Source: an uncultured bacterium (GTDB lineage Bacteria > Actinomycetota > Coriobacteriia > Coriobacteriales > Coriobacteriaceae). Taken from it: a stretch of 24,636 bases of DNA. A program made the position numbers and the translations under genes. The notes beneath the pieces are model-generated. The model saw only the letters and a list, made by a program, of their open reading frames with translations. It did no database searches and was not told where the DNA came from. This document shows, piece by piece, positions 6,964 through 13,191 of the stretch; position 1 is the stretch's first letter; each line of letters begins with the position of its first letter. The stretch covers positions 1 to 24,636 of the forward strand of contig CAJMSL010000014.1 of NCBI GenBank assembly GCA_905216045.1, given 5' to 3'.

Positions 6964-8301
6964 TTAGGAGTTCGCCAGGTAGTGCTTGATCTCCCACTCG
7001 GTGATCGTAGACTCAAACTTATGCCACTCGTCGCGCTTCTTTTTGAGGAAGAAGCTGTGGATGTGCTCGCCGAGGGCATCCTTCATAAACTGCGAGTCCT
7101 CAAACACGTCGAGTGCCTCTTTGAGCGAACGCGGCAGCGGCGTGTAGCCGGCCTCGACCATCTGACGGTCGGTAAGCTTGAGCGTCTCGGCCGTTGCCTC
7201 GGGCGGGAGCTCCAGATTGCGCTCGATGCCGTCCAGACCAGCCGCCAGCGTGACGGCGTTGACCAGGTACGGATTGGCCATGGGGTCGGGGCTGCGCAGC
7301 TCGATGCGCGTGGACAGCTGCTTTCCGGGCTTGTAGACCGGGATGCGGACCATGCTCGCGCGGTTGCGCAGGCCCCACGTGGCGTACTGCGGCACGGAGT
7401 CGCCACCCGTGGTGATGCGCTTGTACGAGTTGACCGTGGGGTTGGTGATGGCGCTGATCTCGCGCGCGTGCGCCAGGATGCCGGCCATATAGTGCTTGGC
7501 GATATCGGAGAGATGGTACTTCTCGTCGTCCTCGCCCCAAAAGACGTTGTTGCCGTCGTGGTCGAACAGCGACTGACACAGGAACATAGCGCTGCCGTCC
7601 TCGCCCGCCAACGGCTTGGGCATAAAGGAGGCGTGGCACCCGCTCTCGTAAGCCTGCTGCTTAATGATGAGTTTGGCCGTGGTGATGGCGTCGGACATGC
7701 TCAGGGCCTCGGCGTGGCGCAGGCGCATGCCGTGCTGCGAGCGGCCGGCGGCGTGGAAGGTGTACTCCACGGGCACGGGCATCTTCTCGAGCGAGAGGCC
7801 CGTGTTGCGACGCAGGTCGCGAGCGGCATCGCTCACCGAAAGATCGAAGTAGCCAACGTTGTCGAGCGGCTCGGGCGTGTGCTCGTCGGGGAAGTAGTAA
7901 TACTCCAGCTCGGCGCCCACGTTGAGCAGATAGCCGGCCTTCTCGGCCTTGCGGAACATGCGGCGCAGGGCATCGCGCGGGTCGCCGGCAAAGGGCTTGC
8001 AATCGGGAGTGCACACGTCGCAGAACACGCGGGCGACGCCGTTATGGCTCGGGCGCCACGGCAGAATCTGGAAGGTAGAAGCATCGGGGAACGCCAGCAT
8101 GTCGGCTTCCTCGGGCGTGGCAAAGCCCTCGATGGCAGAGCCGTCAAAGCCAATACCCTCCTCAAAAGCGACCTCGAGGTCCTCGGGGCTAATGGCAAAG
8201 TTCTTGAGGCGGCCGAGAATGTCGACAAACCACAGACGCACAAAGCGGATGTCACGCTGCTCTACGGAGCGGAGTACGTAATCGATGTTCTGCTGGTTCA
8301 T
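6964..8301 (-). CDS. Glutamine synthetase I-family protein with altered active site
   Basis: The product is 445 aa, the length of GSI-alpha enzymes, with AGGGGAG before the ATG. The beta-grasp domain has GFDGSAIEGF (51-60). In the catalytic domain, E131 and E133 (GAELEYYYF), NPTVNSYKR (287-295), RNRASMVRIP and E334 (TRIELRSPDPMANPYL) are kept. Several canonical residues are replaced. The HHExAxGQxE metal motif reads FHAAGRSQHG, giving Ala184 and Gly191 in place of two Glu ligands. GSGMHxHQS reads GSAMFLCQS, giving Phe240 and Cys242 in place of the His residues. Classical ammonia-dependent glutamine synthesis is therefore doubtful. It may be a regulator, use another substrate or be a pseudoenzyme. 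The reading frame is intact. Confidence 0.85.
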   Translation of the reverse strand: MNQQNIDYVLRSVEQRDIRFVRLWFVDILGRLKNFAISPEDLEVAFEEGIGFDGSAIEGFATPEEADMLAFPDASTFQILPWRPSHNGVARVFCDVCTPDCKPFAGDPRDALRRMFRKAEKAGYLLNVGAELEYYYFPDEHTPEPLDNVGYFDLSVSDAARDLRRNTGLSLEKMPVPVEYTFHAAGRSQHGMRLRHAEALSMSDAITTAKLIIKQQAYESGCHASFMPKPLAGEDGSAMFLCQSLFDHDGNNVFWGEDDEKYHLSDIAKHYMAGILAHAREISAITNPTVNSYKRITTGGDSVPQYATWGLRNRASMVRIPVYKPGKQLSTRIELRSPDPMANPYLVNAVTLAAGLDGIERNLELPPEATAETLKLTDRQMVEAGYTPLPRSLKEALDVFEDSQFMKDALGEHIHSFFLKKKRDEWHKFESTITEWEIKHYLANS

Positions 8302-8366
8302 GTCGCTCCCCTTTCTTTCGGGCGGGTTTCGACTGGTCTATATCGCAGATACTATCGCAGAAAAAT

Positions 8367-8382
8367 GTTTCCGCAGGGTTAA
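8367..8382 (-). promoter_or_regulatory. Candidate GlnR half-box upstream of the GS-like gene
   Basis: On the minus strand TTAAC-N6-GAAAC lies about 66 bp before the GS-like start. It is close to one a-b unit of the actinomycete GlnR box (gTnAc-N6-GaAAc). The second unit is not evident, so this is a weak call. Confidence 0.35.
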
Positions 8383-8435
8383 AGCGTATCAAGCGCTCAA
8401 AAAACGTGTGTGAACAGGCAGTTGCGAACGAATGG

Positions 8436-9458
8436 TTAGCGCGAGGTCGATGCGCGGTGTTCGATGTGGCCGGGGATCTCGATGCGTTTGGGCGCCAGCT
8501 TTGCGGCCTCGCCCACGGTGGTGGTAACGACGTCGATGCGCTCGGAAAGGCGCTCGACTACGCGCTCGGCAATGGTGAGGGTGTCCTGCGCGGCCGTGGT
8601 GCCGCCGCCAAAGAGCACATGGTTCCAGGGGTAGTCGTCAAACGTCGCGATCTTGAGCCCCGCCGGCAGCGAGGGACCAAGCTGCGCCAGCGCCTCGGTC
8701 AGACGCAGGAAAACCAGGCCGTTGACGGCGATAAGGCCGAGCCTTTTGCCCGCGTAGTCGCGGATGGTCTTGTCCAAACGGCCAACGCCCGTGGCGCCAC
8801 CGTCGGCCAGGGTGACGACCTCGCCCGCAAGGCCGCGGCGCGAAAGCTCGTCGGCAAAGGCCTCGGCGCGCTCTCGACGCACGGGGCTATCGTCACTTGC
8901 CTCGGTGAGCAGGCACAGACGCTCGCTGCCCGCAGCTGCCAAGGCGTCTACCAAGCCGGCGACCAGCTCACGGTTGTTAGATGTCACCAGGTCAACACCG
9001 CCGTCGGCAACGTCGCGGTCGAGCAGCACGACGGGCAGACGTCCCGCTGCCGCGGCGATCGCCTCGTCATTGCCTCCGCAGGTGTTGACGACCAGGCCGT
9101 CCACGCCGGCATCGATAAGTCTGGTGAGCGACTCCGCTTCCTTAGCGGGGTCGTTGCCGCTAATGGCCGTCATGAGCGAGCAGCCGCGCGCCGCGGCGCT
9201 GGCGGAAAGGCCCTCAAGCATGGCGCTCGAGAACGGGTTGGCGATGTCAGCCAGAATCACACCGATGAGGTTCGTACGCGAGCTGCGCAGATTGCGCGCG
9301 GCGGCACGTGGGCGATAGCCGGTGCGCTCGATAACTGCCGCGATGCGAGCACGGGGCTCCTCGGTCATTTGCCCGGGGCGGGTGTTGAGGTAGCGCGAGA
9401 CCGTGGCCGGACTCACGCCCGCCGCGGCGGCAATGTCCTTGATTCTCATCTGCGCCAT
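8436..9458 (-). CDS. LacI-family repressor, probable regulator of the KDG/KDPG genes
   Basis: The product is 340 aa. The start at 9458 follows GGGGTG; a second in-frame ATG at 9449 is possible. The helix-turn-helix and hinge occupy residues 1-60 (RIKDIAAAAGVSPATVSRYLN). A periplasmic-binding-protein-like effector domain follows from about LIGVILADIANPFS (65-78) to the C-terminus. The gene is divergent from kdgK, and the shared 232-bp intergenic region holds two CG-centred LacI-type operators near the kdgK transcription start. An identical operator precedes the YczE-like gene. It is therefore likely to sense a sugar acid or KDG, like Firmicute KdgR. The effector cannot be read from sequence. 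Confidence 0.88.
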   Translation of the reverse strand: MAQMRIKDIAAAAGVSPATVSRYLNTRPGQMTEEPRARIAAVIERTGYRPRAAARNLRSSRTNLIGVILADIANPFSSAMLEGLSASAAARGCSLMTAISGNDPAKEAESLTRLIDAGVDGLVVNTCGGNDEAIAAAAGRLPVVLLDRDVADGGVDLVTSNNRELVAGLVDALAAAGSERLCLLTEASDDSPVRRERAEAFADELSRRGLAGEVVTLADGGATGVGRLDKTIRDYAGKRLGLIAVNGLVFLRLTEALAQLGPSLPAGLKIATFDDYPWNHVLFGGGTTAAQDTLTIAERVVERLSERIDVVTTTVGEAAKLAPKRIEIPGHIEHRASTSR

Positions 9459-9520
9459 AGCGCACCCCGTTTCCCAATGTCGGCAGTCTGAGCCATTTTA
9501 GGCATTTTTTAAAAATCTCG

Positions 9521-9586
9521 GTTGCAAAACGCTGTAGGTGAGTATACTACAACTCGAAACGAAACCGATTTCGTAAACCGATTTCG
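9521..9586 (+). promoter_or_regulatory. kdgK promoter with tandem LacI-type operators
   Basis: A -35-like TTGCAA (9522-9527) and a -10 TATACT (9543-9548) are followed by CGAAACCGATTTCG (9560-9573) and an overlapping half-copy GTAAACCGATTTCG (9573-9586). The operators sit at or just after the expected start site, the usual place for repression. The 15-bp spacer is short. Confidence 0.7.
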
Positions 9587-9590
9587 GCAA

Positions 9591-9648
9591 GCGTTGGCAC
9601 GCCGGTGCAAAGACGCACCCTACCGTCTTGGCACCTGCGTGCCAACGC
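9591..9648 (+). promoter_or_regulatory. Leader RNA motif I, copy 1 (upstream of kdgK)
   Basis: This is a long hairpin in the kdgK leader. P1 is 9591-9602 with 9637-9648 (12 bp, perfect). P2 is GGTGC 9604-9608 with GCACC 9631-9635. P3 is AAGAC 9610-9614 with GTCTT 9625-9629. The 10-nt loop is GCACCCTACC. It shares the loop and the flanking AAGAC/TCTT with copy 2 at 12955, while P1 and P2 differ but stay paired. It begins a few bases after the operator and ends 43 nt before kdgK. I know no family for it. Confidence 0.65.
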
Positions 9649-9690
9649 CATATCAAAGGAGTACGCACGAGTAAAAGGAGCTGCGCGACC

Positions 9691-10725
9691 ATGGGTAAAA
9701 CGGTTCTTACCTTCGGCGAGATCATGATGAGACTCTCACCCAAAGACCACCTGCGTATTGAGCAGGCAACCGAGTTTGACGTCCGCTACGGCGGCGCCGA
9801 GGCCAACACTGCGCTTTCCCTGGCCTACCAGGGCGACAAGGCCGCTTACGTCTCCGTTGTCCCGGCCAACCGTCTGGGCGAGTGCGCCCTGCGTTCATTG
9901 AAGGCCTACGGCGTCGACACAACGCGCGTCGTGCGTCAGGGCGACCGTCTTGGCTCCTATGTGTTTGAGGTCGGCGCCTCGCAGCGCGGCAACGGCTGCG
10001 TCTACGACCGCAAGTTCTCTGCCATCAACATGGCCAAGCGCGATGTTTTTGACTGGGACGAGATCCTCAAGGGCATCGATGTCTTCTACTTCTCCGGCGT
10101 GACCCCCGCCGTCTCCGATGAGATGGCCGCCGCCTGCAAGGAGGCGCTCGCCGTCTGCCGCGCCAAGGGCATCACCACCGTGTGCGACGTGAACTATCGC
10201 GGCAAGATGTGGTCGCCCGAGAAATCGCAGGCCACCATGAAGGAACTCCTGCCGCTCGTCGACATCTGCATCGCCAACGACGAGGATGCGCCTGCCGGCC
10301 TCGGCATGACCTGCGTCTCCGGTTCCCTTGCCCACGGCATCGAGGAGCGCGACACCTACGTCGAGATGGCCCGCCAGATCTGCGCCGAGTACGGCTGCAA
10401 GAAGGTCGCCTCGGTCGTCCGCAACATCTCCTGCGTCGAGCGCTCCATCTGGATGGGCATGCTCTTTGACGCCGAGAGTGGCGAGCACTGGTTCTCCCCT
10501 GCTCACGACGTACACGTGCTCGAGGGCGTTGCCGCCGGCGACGCTTTCAACGCCGGCCTCGTCCATGCCCTCATCAACGACTTTGACCCGCAGGACGCCG
10601 TCAACTATGCGATTGCAGCCTCGATCCTCAAGCTCACCATCAAGGGCGATTCCAACTTGGTGACCGCAGGCGAGATCGCATCCGTGGCATCCGCCGCCGA
10701 CGGTGGCACCCGCGTCGCGCGCTAG
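9691..10725 (+). CDS. kdgK: 2-keto-3-deoxygluconate kinase (PfkB family)
   Basis: The product is 344 aa. The ATG at 9691 has AAAGGAG 10 nt upstream; an earlier ATG at 9628 lies inside leader motif I. The protein starts TVLTFGEIMMRLSP, typical of sugar-acid PfkB kinases. The substrate motif GGAEANTA is at 34-41, and the PfkB signature GVAAGDAFNAG at 279-289 carries the catalytic Asp284. It phosphorylates 2-keto-3-deoxygluconate to KDPG with ATP in the cytoplasm. Eda lies 253 bp downstream and takes the product. Control is likely by the divergent LacI-type repressor and the leader motif. Fructokinase is the main alternative, but the Eda neighbour argues against it. Confidence 0.88.
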   Translation: MGKTVLTFGEIMMRLSPKDHLRIEQATEFDVRYGGAEANTALSLAYQGDKAAYVSVVPANRLGECALRSLKAYGVDTTRVVRQGDRLGSYVFEVGASQRGNGCVYDRKFSAINMAKRDVFDWDEILKGIDVFYFSGVTPAVSDEMAAACKEALAVCRAKGITTVCDVNYRGKMWSPEKSQATMKELLPLVDICIANDEDAPAGLGMTCVSGSLAHGIEERDTYVEMARQICAEYGCKKVASVVRNISCVERSIWMGMLFDAESGEHWFSPAHDVHVLEGVAAGDAFNAGLVHALINDFDPQDAVNYAIAASILKLTIKGDSNLVTAGEIASVASAADGGTRVAR

Positions 10726-10739
10726 TCCGTCTCCATTCC

Positions 10740-10779
10740 GCGGGCCGCAGCTTTCCAATCCCATACCCCTGCGGCCCGC
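10740..10779 (+). promoter_or_regulatory. GC-rich hairpin after kdgK
   Basis: An 11-bp perfect stem (GCGGGCCGCAG/CTGCGGCCCGC) has an 18-nt loop and starts 15 bp after the kdgK stop. No T-tract follows, so it may stabilise the kdgK message or be part of the following leader rather than terminate. Confidence 0.5.
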
Positions 10780-10797
10780 TCCCCGATTCCTCCGGCC

Positions 10798-10928
10798 GGG
10801 CAAAACCACCAGTCCCATTCCGGTTTTGTCTGGCATTCCCTACATGACTGGTCGAGCAGCCGGTTTTGGAATTGCTTGAACCCCAAGCAGTGCCTCCGAT
10901 AACCAATCCAAAATCGGCTCCTGACCAG
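10798..10928 (+). promoter_or_regulatory. Leader RNA motif II, copy 1 (upstream of eda)
   Basis: P1 is CAAAACC 10801-10807 with GGTTTTG 10822-10828, enclosing AGTCCCATTCC. ACCAGTC in that loop (10808-10814) can pair with GACTGGT (10846-10852), a possible pseudoknot. CTGGTC 10848-10853 can instead pair with GACCAG 10923-10928. P3 is a 13-bp stem, 10858-10870 with 10907-10919, one G-T pair. It holds a small hairpin (GCTTG/CAAGC) and the single strand GTGCCTCCGATAACC. The blocks AGTCCCATTCCGG and GCAGTGCCTCCGATAACC recur at 13050 and 13119. It ends 50 nt before eda. Confidence 0.65.
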
Positions 10929-10978
10929 CACATTTGGTAATCACGCGCCCATGCGCGCCACGCATCGAAAGGAACATC

Positions 10979-11620
10979 ATGTTCGATCAGTTCTACACCA
11001 CGCTTGAGTCCCTGGGCATCGTGCCGGTCGTTGTGCTCGACAAGGTCGAGGACGCCGCCCCGCTCGCCCACGCTCTTATGGCAGCTGGCATGAAGTCCGC
11101 CGAGGTCACCTTCCGCACCGCCTGCGCCGCCGAGTGCATCGCCGCTATGGCCGAGGCCGAGCCCGAGATGTGCGTTGGCGCCGGCACTGTCCTGACCGTC
11201 GAGCAGGTTGAGCAGGCCCGCGCCGCCGGTTCCAAGTTCATCGTCTCCCCGGGTTACAACGAGGACGTCGTGAAGCACTGCATCGACATCGACCTGCCCG
11301 TCCTTCCCGGCACCGTGACCCCCTCCGAGGTCACCGCAGCCGAGAACCTGGGCCTCAAGGTCACCAAGTTCTTCCCCGCGTCCCAGTATGGCGGCCTGAA
11401 CACCATCAAGGCCCTCGCCGCTCCGTTTGTCGGTCACCGCTTTATGCCTACCGGCGGCGTGAGCACCGCCAACGTCGAGGAGTACCTGAGCTCCTCCGCC
11501 ATCATCGCCTGCGGTGGCACCTGGATGGTCAAGCCGGCCCTGTTTGCCGACGGCGACTTCTCCAAAGTCGAGCAGATCGCCCGCGAGGCCATGGACGTCG
11601 TCAAGAAGGTCCGCGGCTAG
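10979..11620 (+). CDS. eda: KDPG (2-keto-3-deoxy-6-phosphogluconate) aldolase
   Basis: The product is 213 aa, the normal family length. The ATG at 10979 has GAAAGGA 5-8 nt upstream; an ATG at 10934 lacks a site. The TIM-barrel class I aldolase motifs are present: Glu42 in AEVTFRT, GAGTVL (68-73), PVLPGTVTPSEV (107-118), and the Schiff-base Lys130 in VTKFFPA. It cleaves KDPG to pyruvate and glyceraldehyde-3-phosphate and may also act on related keto-hydroxyglutarate. It follows kdgK on the same strand but is separated by leader motif II, so its expression may be set independently. A strong terminator follows. Confidence 0.93.
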   Translation: MFDQFYTTLESLGIVPVVVLDKVEDAAPLAHALMAAGMKSAEVTFRTACAAECIAAMAEAEPEMCVGAGTVLTVEQVEQARAAGSKFIVSPGYNEDVVKHCIDIDLPVLPGTVTPSEVTAAENLGLKVTKFFPASQYGGLNTIKALAAPFVGHRFMPTGGVSTANVEEYLSSSAIIACGGTWMVKPALFADGDFSKVEQIAREAMDVVKKVRG

Positions 11621-11638
11621 GTTTAGCTCTCTATCGTG

Positions 11639-11675
11639 AAAGGGGGCGTGCCCTAGACCTCGCCCCCTTTCTTTT
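11639..11675 (+). terminator. Intrinsic terminator after eda
   Basis: AAAGGGGGCG and CGCCCCCTTT form a 10-bp perfect stem with a 12-nt loop, followed by CTTTT. It lies 18 bp after the eda stop. Confidence 0.85.
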
Positions 11676-11676
11676 A

Positions 11677-11775
11677 AAGCGGCTCGGAAGCGCGCCGTTT
11701 CCGTCACGAACAAGAACCAAAACCGTCTTGTATGCTGATAGAACGTGACGGAAGCGACACGCCTCCAAGCCGCTT
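11677..11775. repeat. Long imperfect inverted repeat, hairpin H1
   Basis: Arms of 32 nt (11677-11708 and 11744-11775) pair with five exceptions. Four of the five become G-U pairs on the minus strand and one on the plus strand, so a minus-strand RNA would fold better. A nested ACAAG/CTTGT lies in the loop. The first of three large hairpins in a 390-bp gene-free gap; it may be a palindromic repeat element or an untranslated RNA. Confidence 0.55.
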
Positions 11776-11838
11776 TGCCTACTCGGCTGGCCGTCGCGCT
11801 CAACTAAGCCACTTCGACAAAAGCCGAGCCACCAAAAC

Positions 11839-11905
11839 AGCTGCGGTGCCGTCTGGAGGAATGGACCCTTGCTTCCGGTCTTTTCCTCCAAGCGGCGCCG
11901 CAGCT
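11839..11905. repeat. Long imperfect inverted repeat, hairpin H2
   Basis: Arms of 23 nt (11839-11861 and 11883-11905; left arm begins AGCTGCGGTGCCG) pair with three exceptions, two of them G-U on the plus strand. The loop has a nested GACC/GGTC stem. It is similar in design to H1 but not in sequence. Confidence 0.55.
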
Positions 11906-11930
11906 TTGTGCCCCGGTTACGCCCCAACGC

Positions 11931-11997
11931 AGTTGCGGTGAAATAGGGACTGTTTGCGCCACCTAGGCCGCAAAACAGTCCCTATTTCACCGCAACT
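11931..11997. repeat. GTTGCGGTGAAATA palindromic repeat, copy A
   Basis: A 25-bp perfect inverted repeat (arm AGTTGCGGTGAAATAGGGAC, then TGTTT) with a 17-nt loop. Two relatives are at 12778-12844 and 23892-23960. It sits 14 bp after the stop of the minus-strand GntR gene and could also act as its terminator, although no T-tract follows. Confidence 0.8.
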
Positions 11998-12011
11998 TAT
12001 ATGGGGATTGA

Positions 12012-12704
12012 TTAGATGAACGAGTCTTTGGACAGCTCAAAATAGTCGGGATGTAAGGCGATAACCGGGCCCTGCTCCTCGGGCATCAGGTGCAAGTGTG
12101 TCTCTGCCAGATAGCTCGCCGCGTCGGTATCGCCCCTCTTAATGGCCTCGAGAATCCGGCGATGCTGCCGACGAATCGGCTCCCAATCCAGATCCTGCGA
12201 CACCATACGCAGCCAGTTATACCGCTCAAAATGTGTGTTGACGCTCTTCATCCAATCCCACAACATGTGACGGCCGGCAATCTCAAAACACGTCTCATGG
12301 AACAGGTTGTCCAGATCGAAAAAGCGACGCGTTTCGCTATGGTCGAGCGACTCGGACTCGGCAAGAATCTGCTCGAGCCGCTGCTTTTGCTCGGGCGTAG
12401 CAGCCGAACAGCATTTAATAAGCACGCTTCTCTCGAGCTTCTCGCGCAAAAAGCAGGCGTTTTCGGCGCGCTCCATGCTGATTTTTGAGACATAGGTGCC
12501 GCTTTTGGGACGCGTTTCCACCAGCTCCTGCTCACGCAGGCGCACAAAGGACTCGCGAATGGGCGTGCGCCCGATTCCCGTCTCCTTTTCCAGACCAATC
12601 GCCGAAAGGCGCGTGCCGGGCTTGAGCTCGGCATAGATGATCTTGGAGCGCAATGCGTTGTACGCCTGGTCTTGCAGGCTCTGATAATGCTGGTGCTGTT
12701 CCAT
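12012..12704 (-). CDS. GntR-family regulator with FCD ligand domain
   Basis: The product is 230 aa, standard for the FadR subfamily, with GAGG 6 nt before the ATG. The winged helix-turn-helix covers about residues 10-72 (AYNALRSKIIYAELKPGTRL, GIGRTPIRESFVRLREQELV). The all-helical FCD effector domain covers about 80-215, with typical metal-site elements Asp/His in DLDNLFHETCFEIAG and later His residues (RRQHRRILEAI, AETHLHLM). Such proteins bind organic or sugar acids and usually repress transport and catabolic genes. It lies between eda and the YczE-like gene, facing away from the latter, so sugar-acid control is likely. A dyad at 22246, like UxuR/ExuR sites, is a possible target. Confidence 0.88.
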   Translation of the reverse strand: MEQHQHYQSLQDQAYNALRSKIIYAELKPGTRLSAIGLEKETGIGRTPIRESFVRLREQELVETRPKSGTYVSKISMERAENACFLREKLERSVLIKCCSAATPEQKQRLEQILAESESLDHSETRRFFDLDNLFHETCFEIAGRHMLWDWMKSVNTHFERYNWLRMVSQDLDWEPIRRQHRRILEAIKRGDTDAASYLAETHLHLMPEEQGPVIALHPDYFELSKDSFI

Positions 12705-12777
12705 AAAGCCCTCGGATGAAGCTCACGGTTTGTCGAATTTCACCACGTAATACTATCGCATCCCCCGCCCCCTCATA

Positions 12778-12844
12778 AGTTGCGGTGGAATAGTTCCTGT
12801 TCAAGGCCTTCAGCAGCAAAAACAGGAACTATTCCACCGCAACT
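12778..12844. repeat. GTTGCGGTGAAATA palindromic repeat, copy B
   Basis: A 24-bp perfect inverted repeat (arm AGTTGCGGTGGAATAGTTCC, then TGTT) with a 19-nt loop. Compared with copy A it differs at one base and in a four-base block, and both arms changed together. It lies between the divergent GntR and YczE-like genes. Confidence 0.8.
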
Positions 12845-12867
12845 ACAGCCAACGAGTTGTTGCAATT

Positions 12868-12883
12868 AGGTGAACGTTCACCT
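12868..12883. promoter_or_regulatory. 16-bp perfect palindrome, CG-centred operator
   Basis: AGGTGAACGTTCACCT is a perfect palindrome of LacI-operator type, 45 bp upstream of the YczE-like gene's -10. The 12-bp core GTGAACGTTCAC recurs at 22916-22927, a similar distance from the -10 of the DhuD-like gene. The regulator is unknown and differs from the one reading CGAAACCGATTTCG. Confidence 0.65.
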
Positions 12884-12920
12884 TTTTATTGTTTTTCTCT
12901 TCGCAAATAAAATCCCGTCG

Positions 12921-12950
12921 TATACTTAGGCTCAAACGAAACCGATTTCG
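12921..12950 (+). promoter_or_regulatory. Promoter -10 and LacI-type operator of the YczE-like gene
   Basis: TATACT (12921-12926) is followed by CGAAACCGATTTCG (12937-12950), identical to the main kdgK operator and at nearly the same distance from the -10. The -35 is not clear (TCGCAA at 12901 is the best match). The two promoters probably answer to the same repressor. Confidence 0.7.
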
Positions 12951-12954
12951 TTGA

Positions 12955-13017
12955 GCATGGGCAATATGATGCTAAGACGCACCCTACCATCTTGGCATCT
13001 TATCGCCCACGCAATGC
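12955..13017 (+). promoter_or_regulatory. Leader RNA motif I, copy 2 (upstream of the YczE-like gene)
   Basis: P1 is 12959-12966 with 13001-13008 (one mismatch), extended by GCAT/ATGC. P2 is GATGC 12968-12972 with GCATC 12995-12999, against GGTGC/GCACC in copy 1. P3 is AAGA/TCTT around the same loop, GCACCCTACC (12979-12988). It starts 5 bp after the LacI operator, as in the kdgK leader, and is followed directly by motif II. Confidence 0.65.
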
Positions 13018-13033
13018 CATTTGCTTTCTTCCC

Positions 13034-13164
13034 GTCTCGTTGGACCTTTAGTCCCATTCCGGCACAGCGAGACACTTCCTAGACGACTGACCGTGGGGCC
13101 GGCTTTTCTGCTTTTGCAGCAGTGCCTCCGATAACCCTCTTTTGCCGGCCCGGGTCAGCTTTTT
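13034..13164 (+). promoter_or_regulatory. Leader RNA motif II, copy 2 (upstream of the YczE-like gene)
   Basis: P1 is GTCTCGTT 13034-13041 with AGCGAGAC 13066-13073, enclosing AGTCCCATTCC. AGTC 13050-13053 can pair with GACT 13085-13088. The outer helix is CTGACC 13087-13092 with GGTCAG 13153-13158. P3 is GGGCCGGC 13096-13103 with GCCGGCCC 13144-13151. Inside are CTGC/GCAG and GCAGTGCCTCCGATAACC (13119-13136). The outer helix runs into CTTTTT, so this copy resembles a terminator. Helices match copy 1 in position but not in sequence. Confidence 0.65.
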
Positions 13165-13191
13165 CACACAACCGAAAGGACGGGTAGCAAC

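Noticed and set aside
6982..8382. 466-codon plus-strand frame opposite the GS-like gene
   Set aside because: Antisense shadow; the minus strand has the GSI fold motifs over the expected 445 aa.
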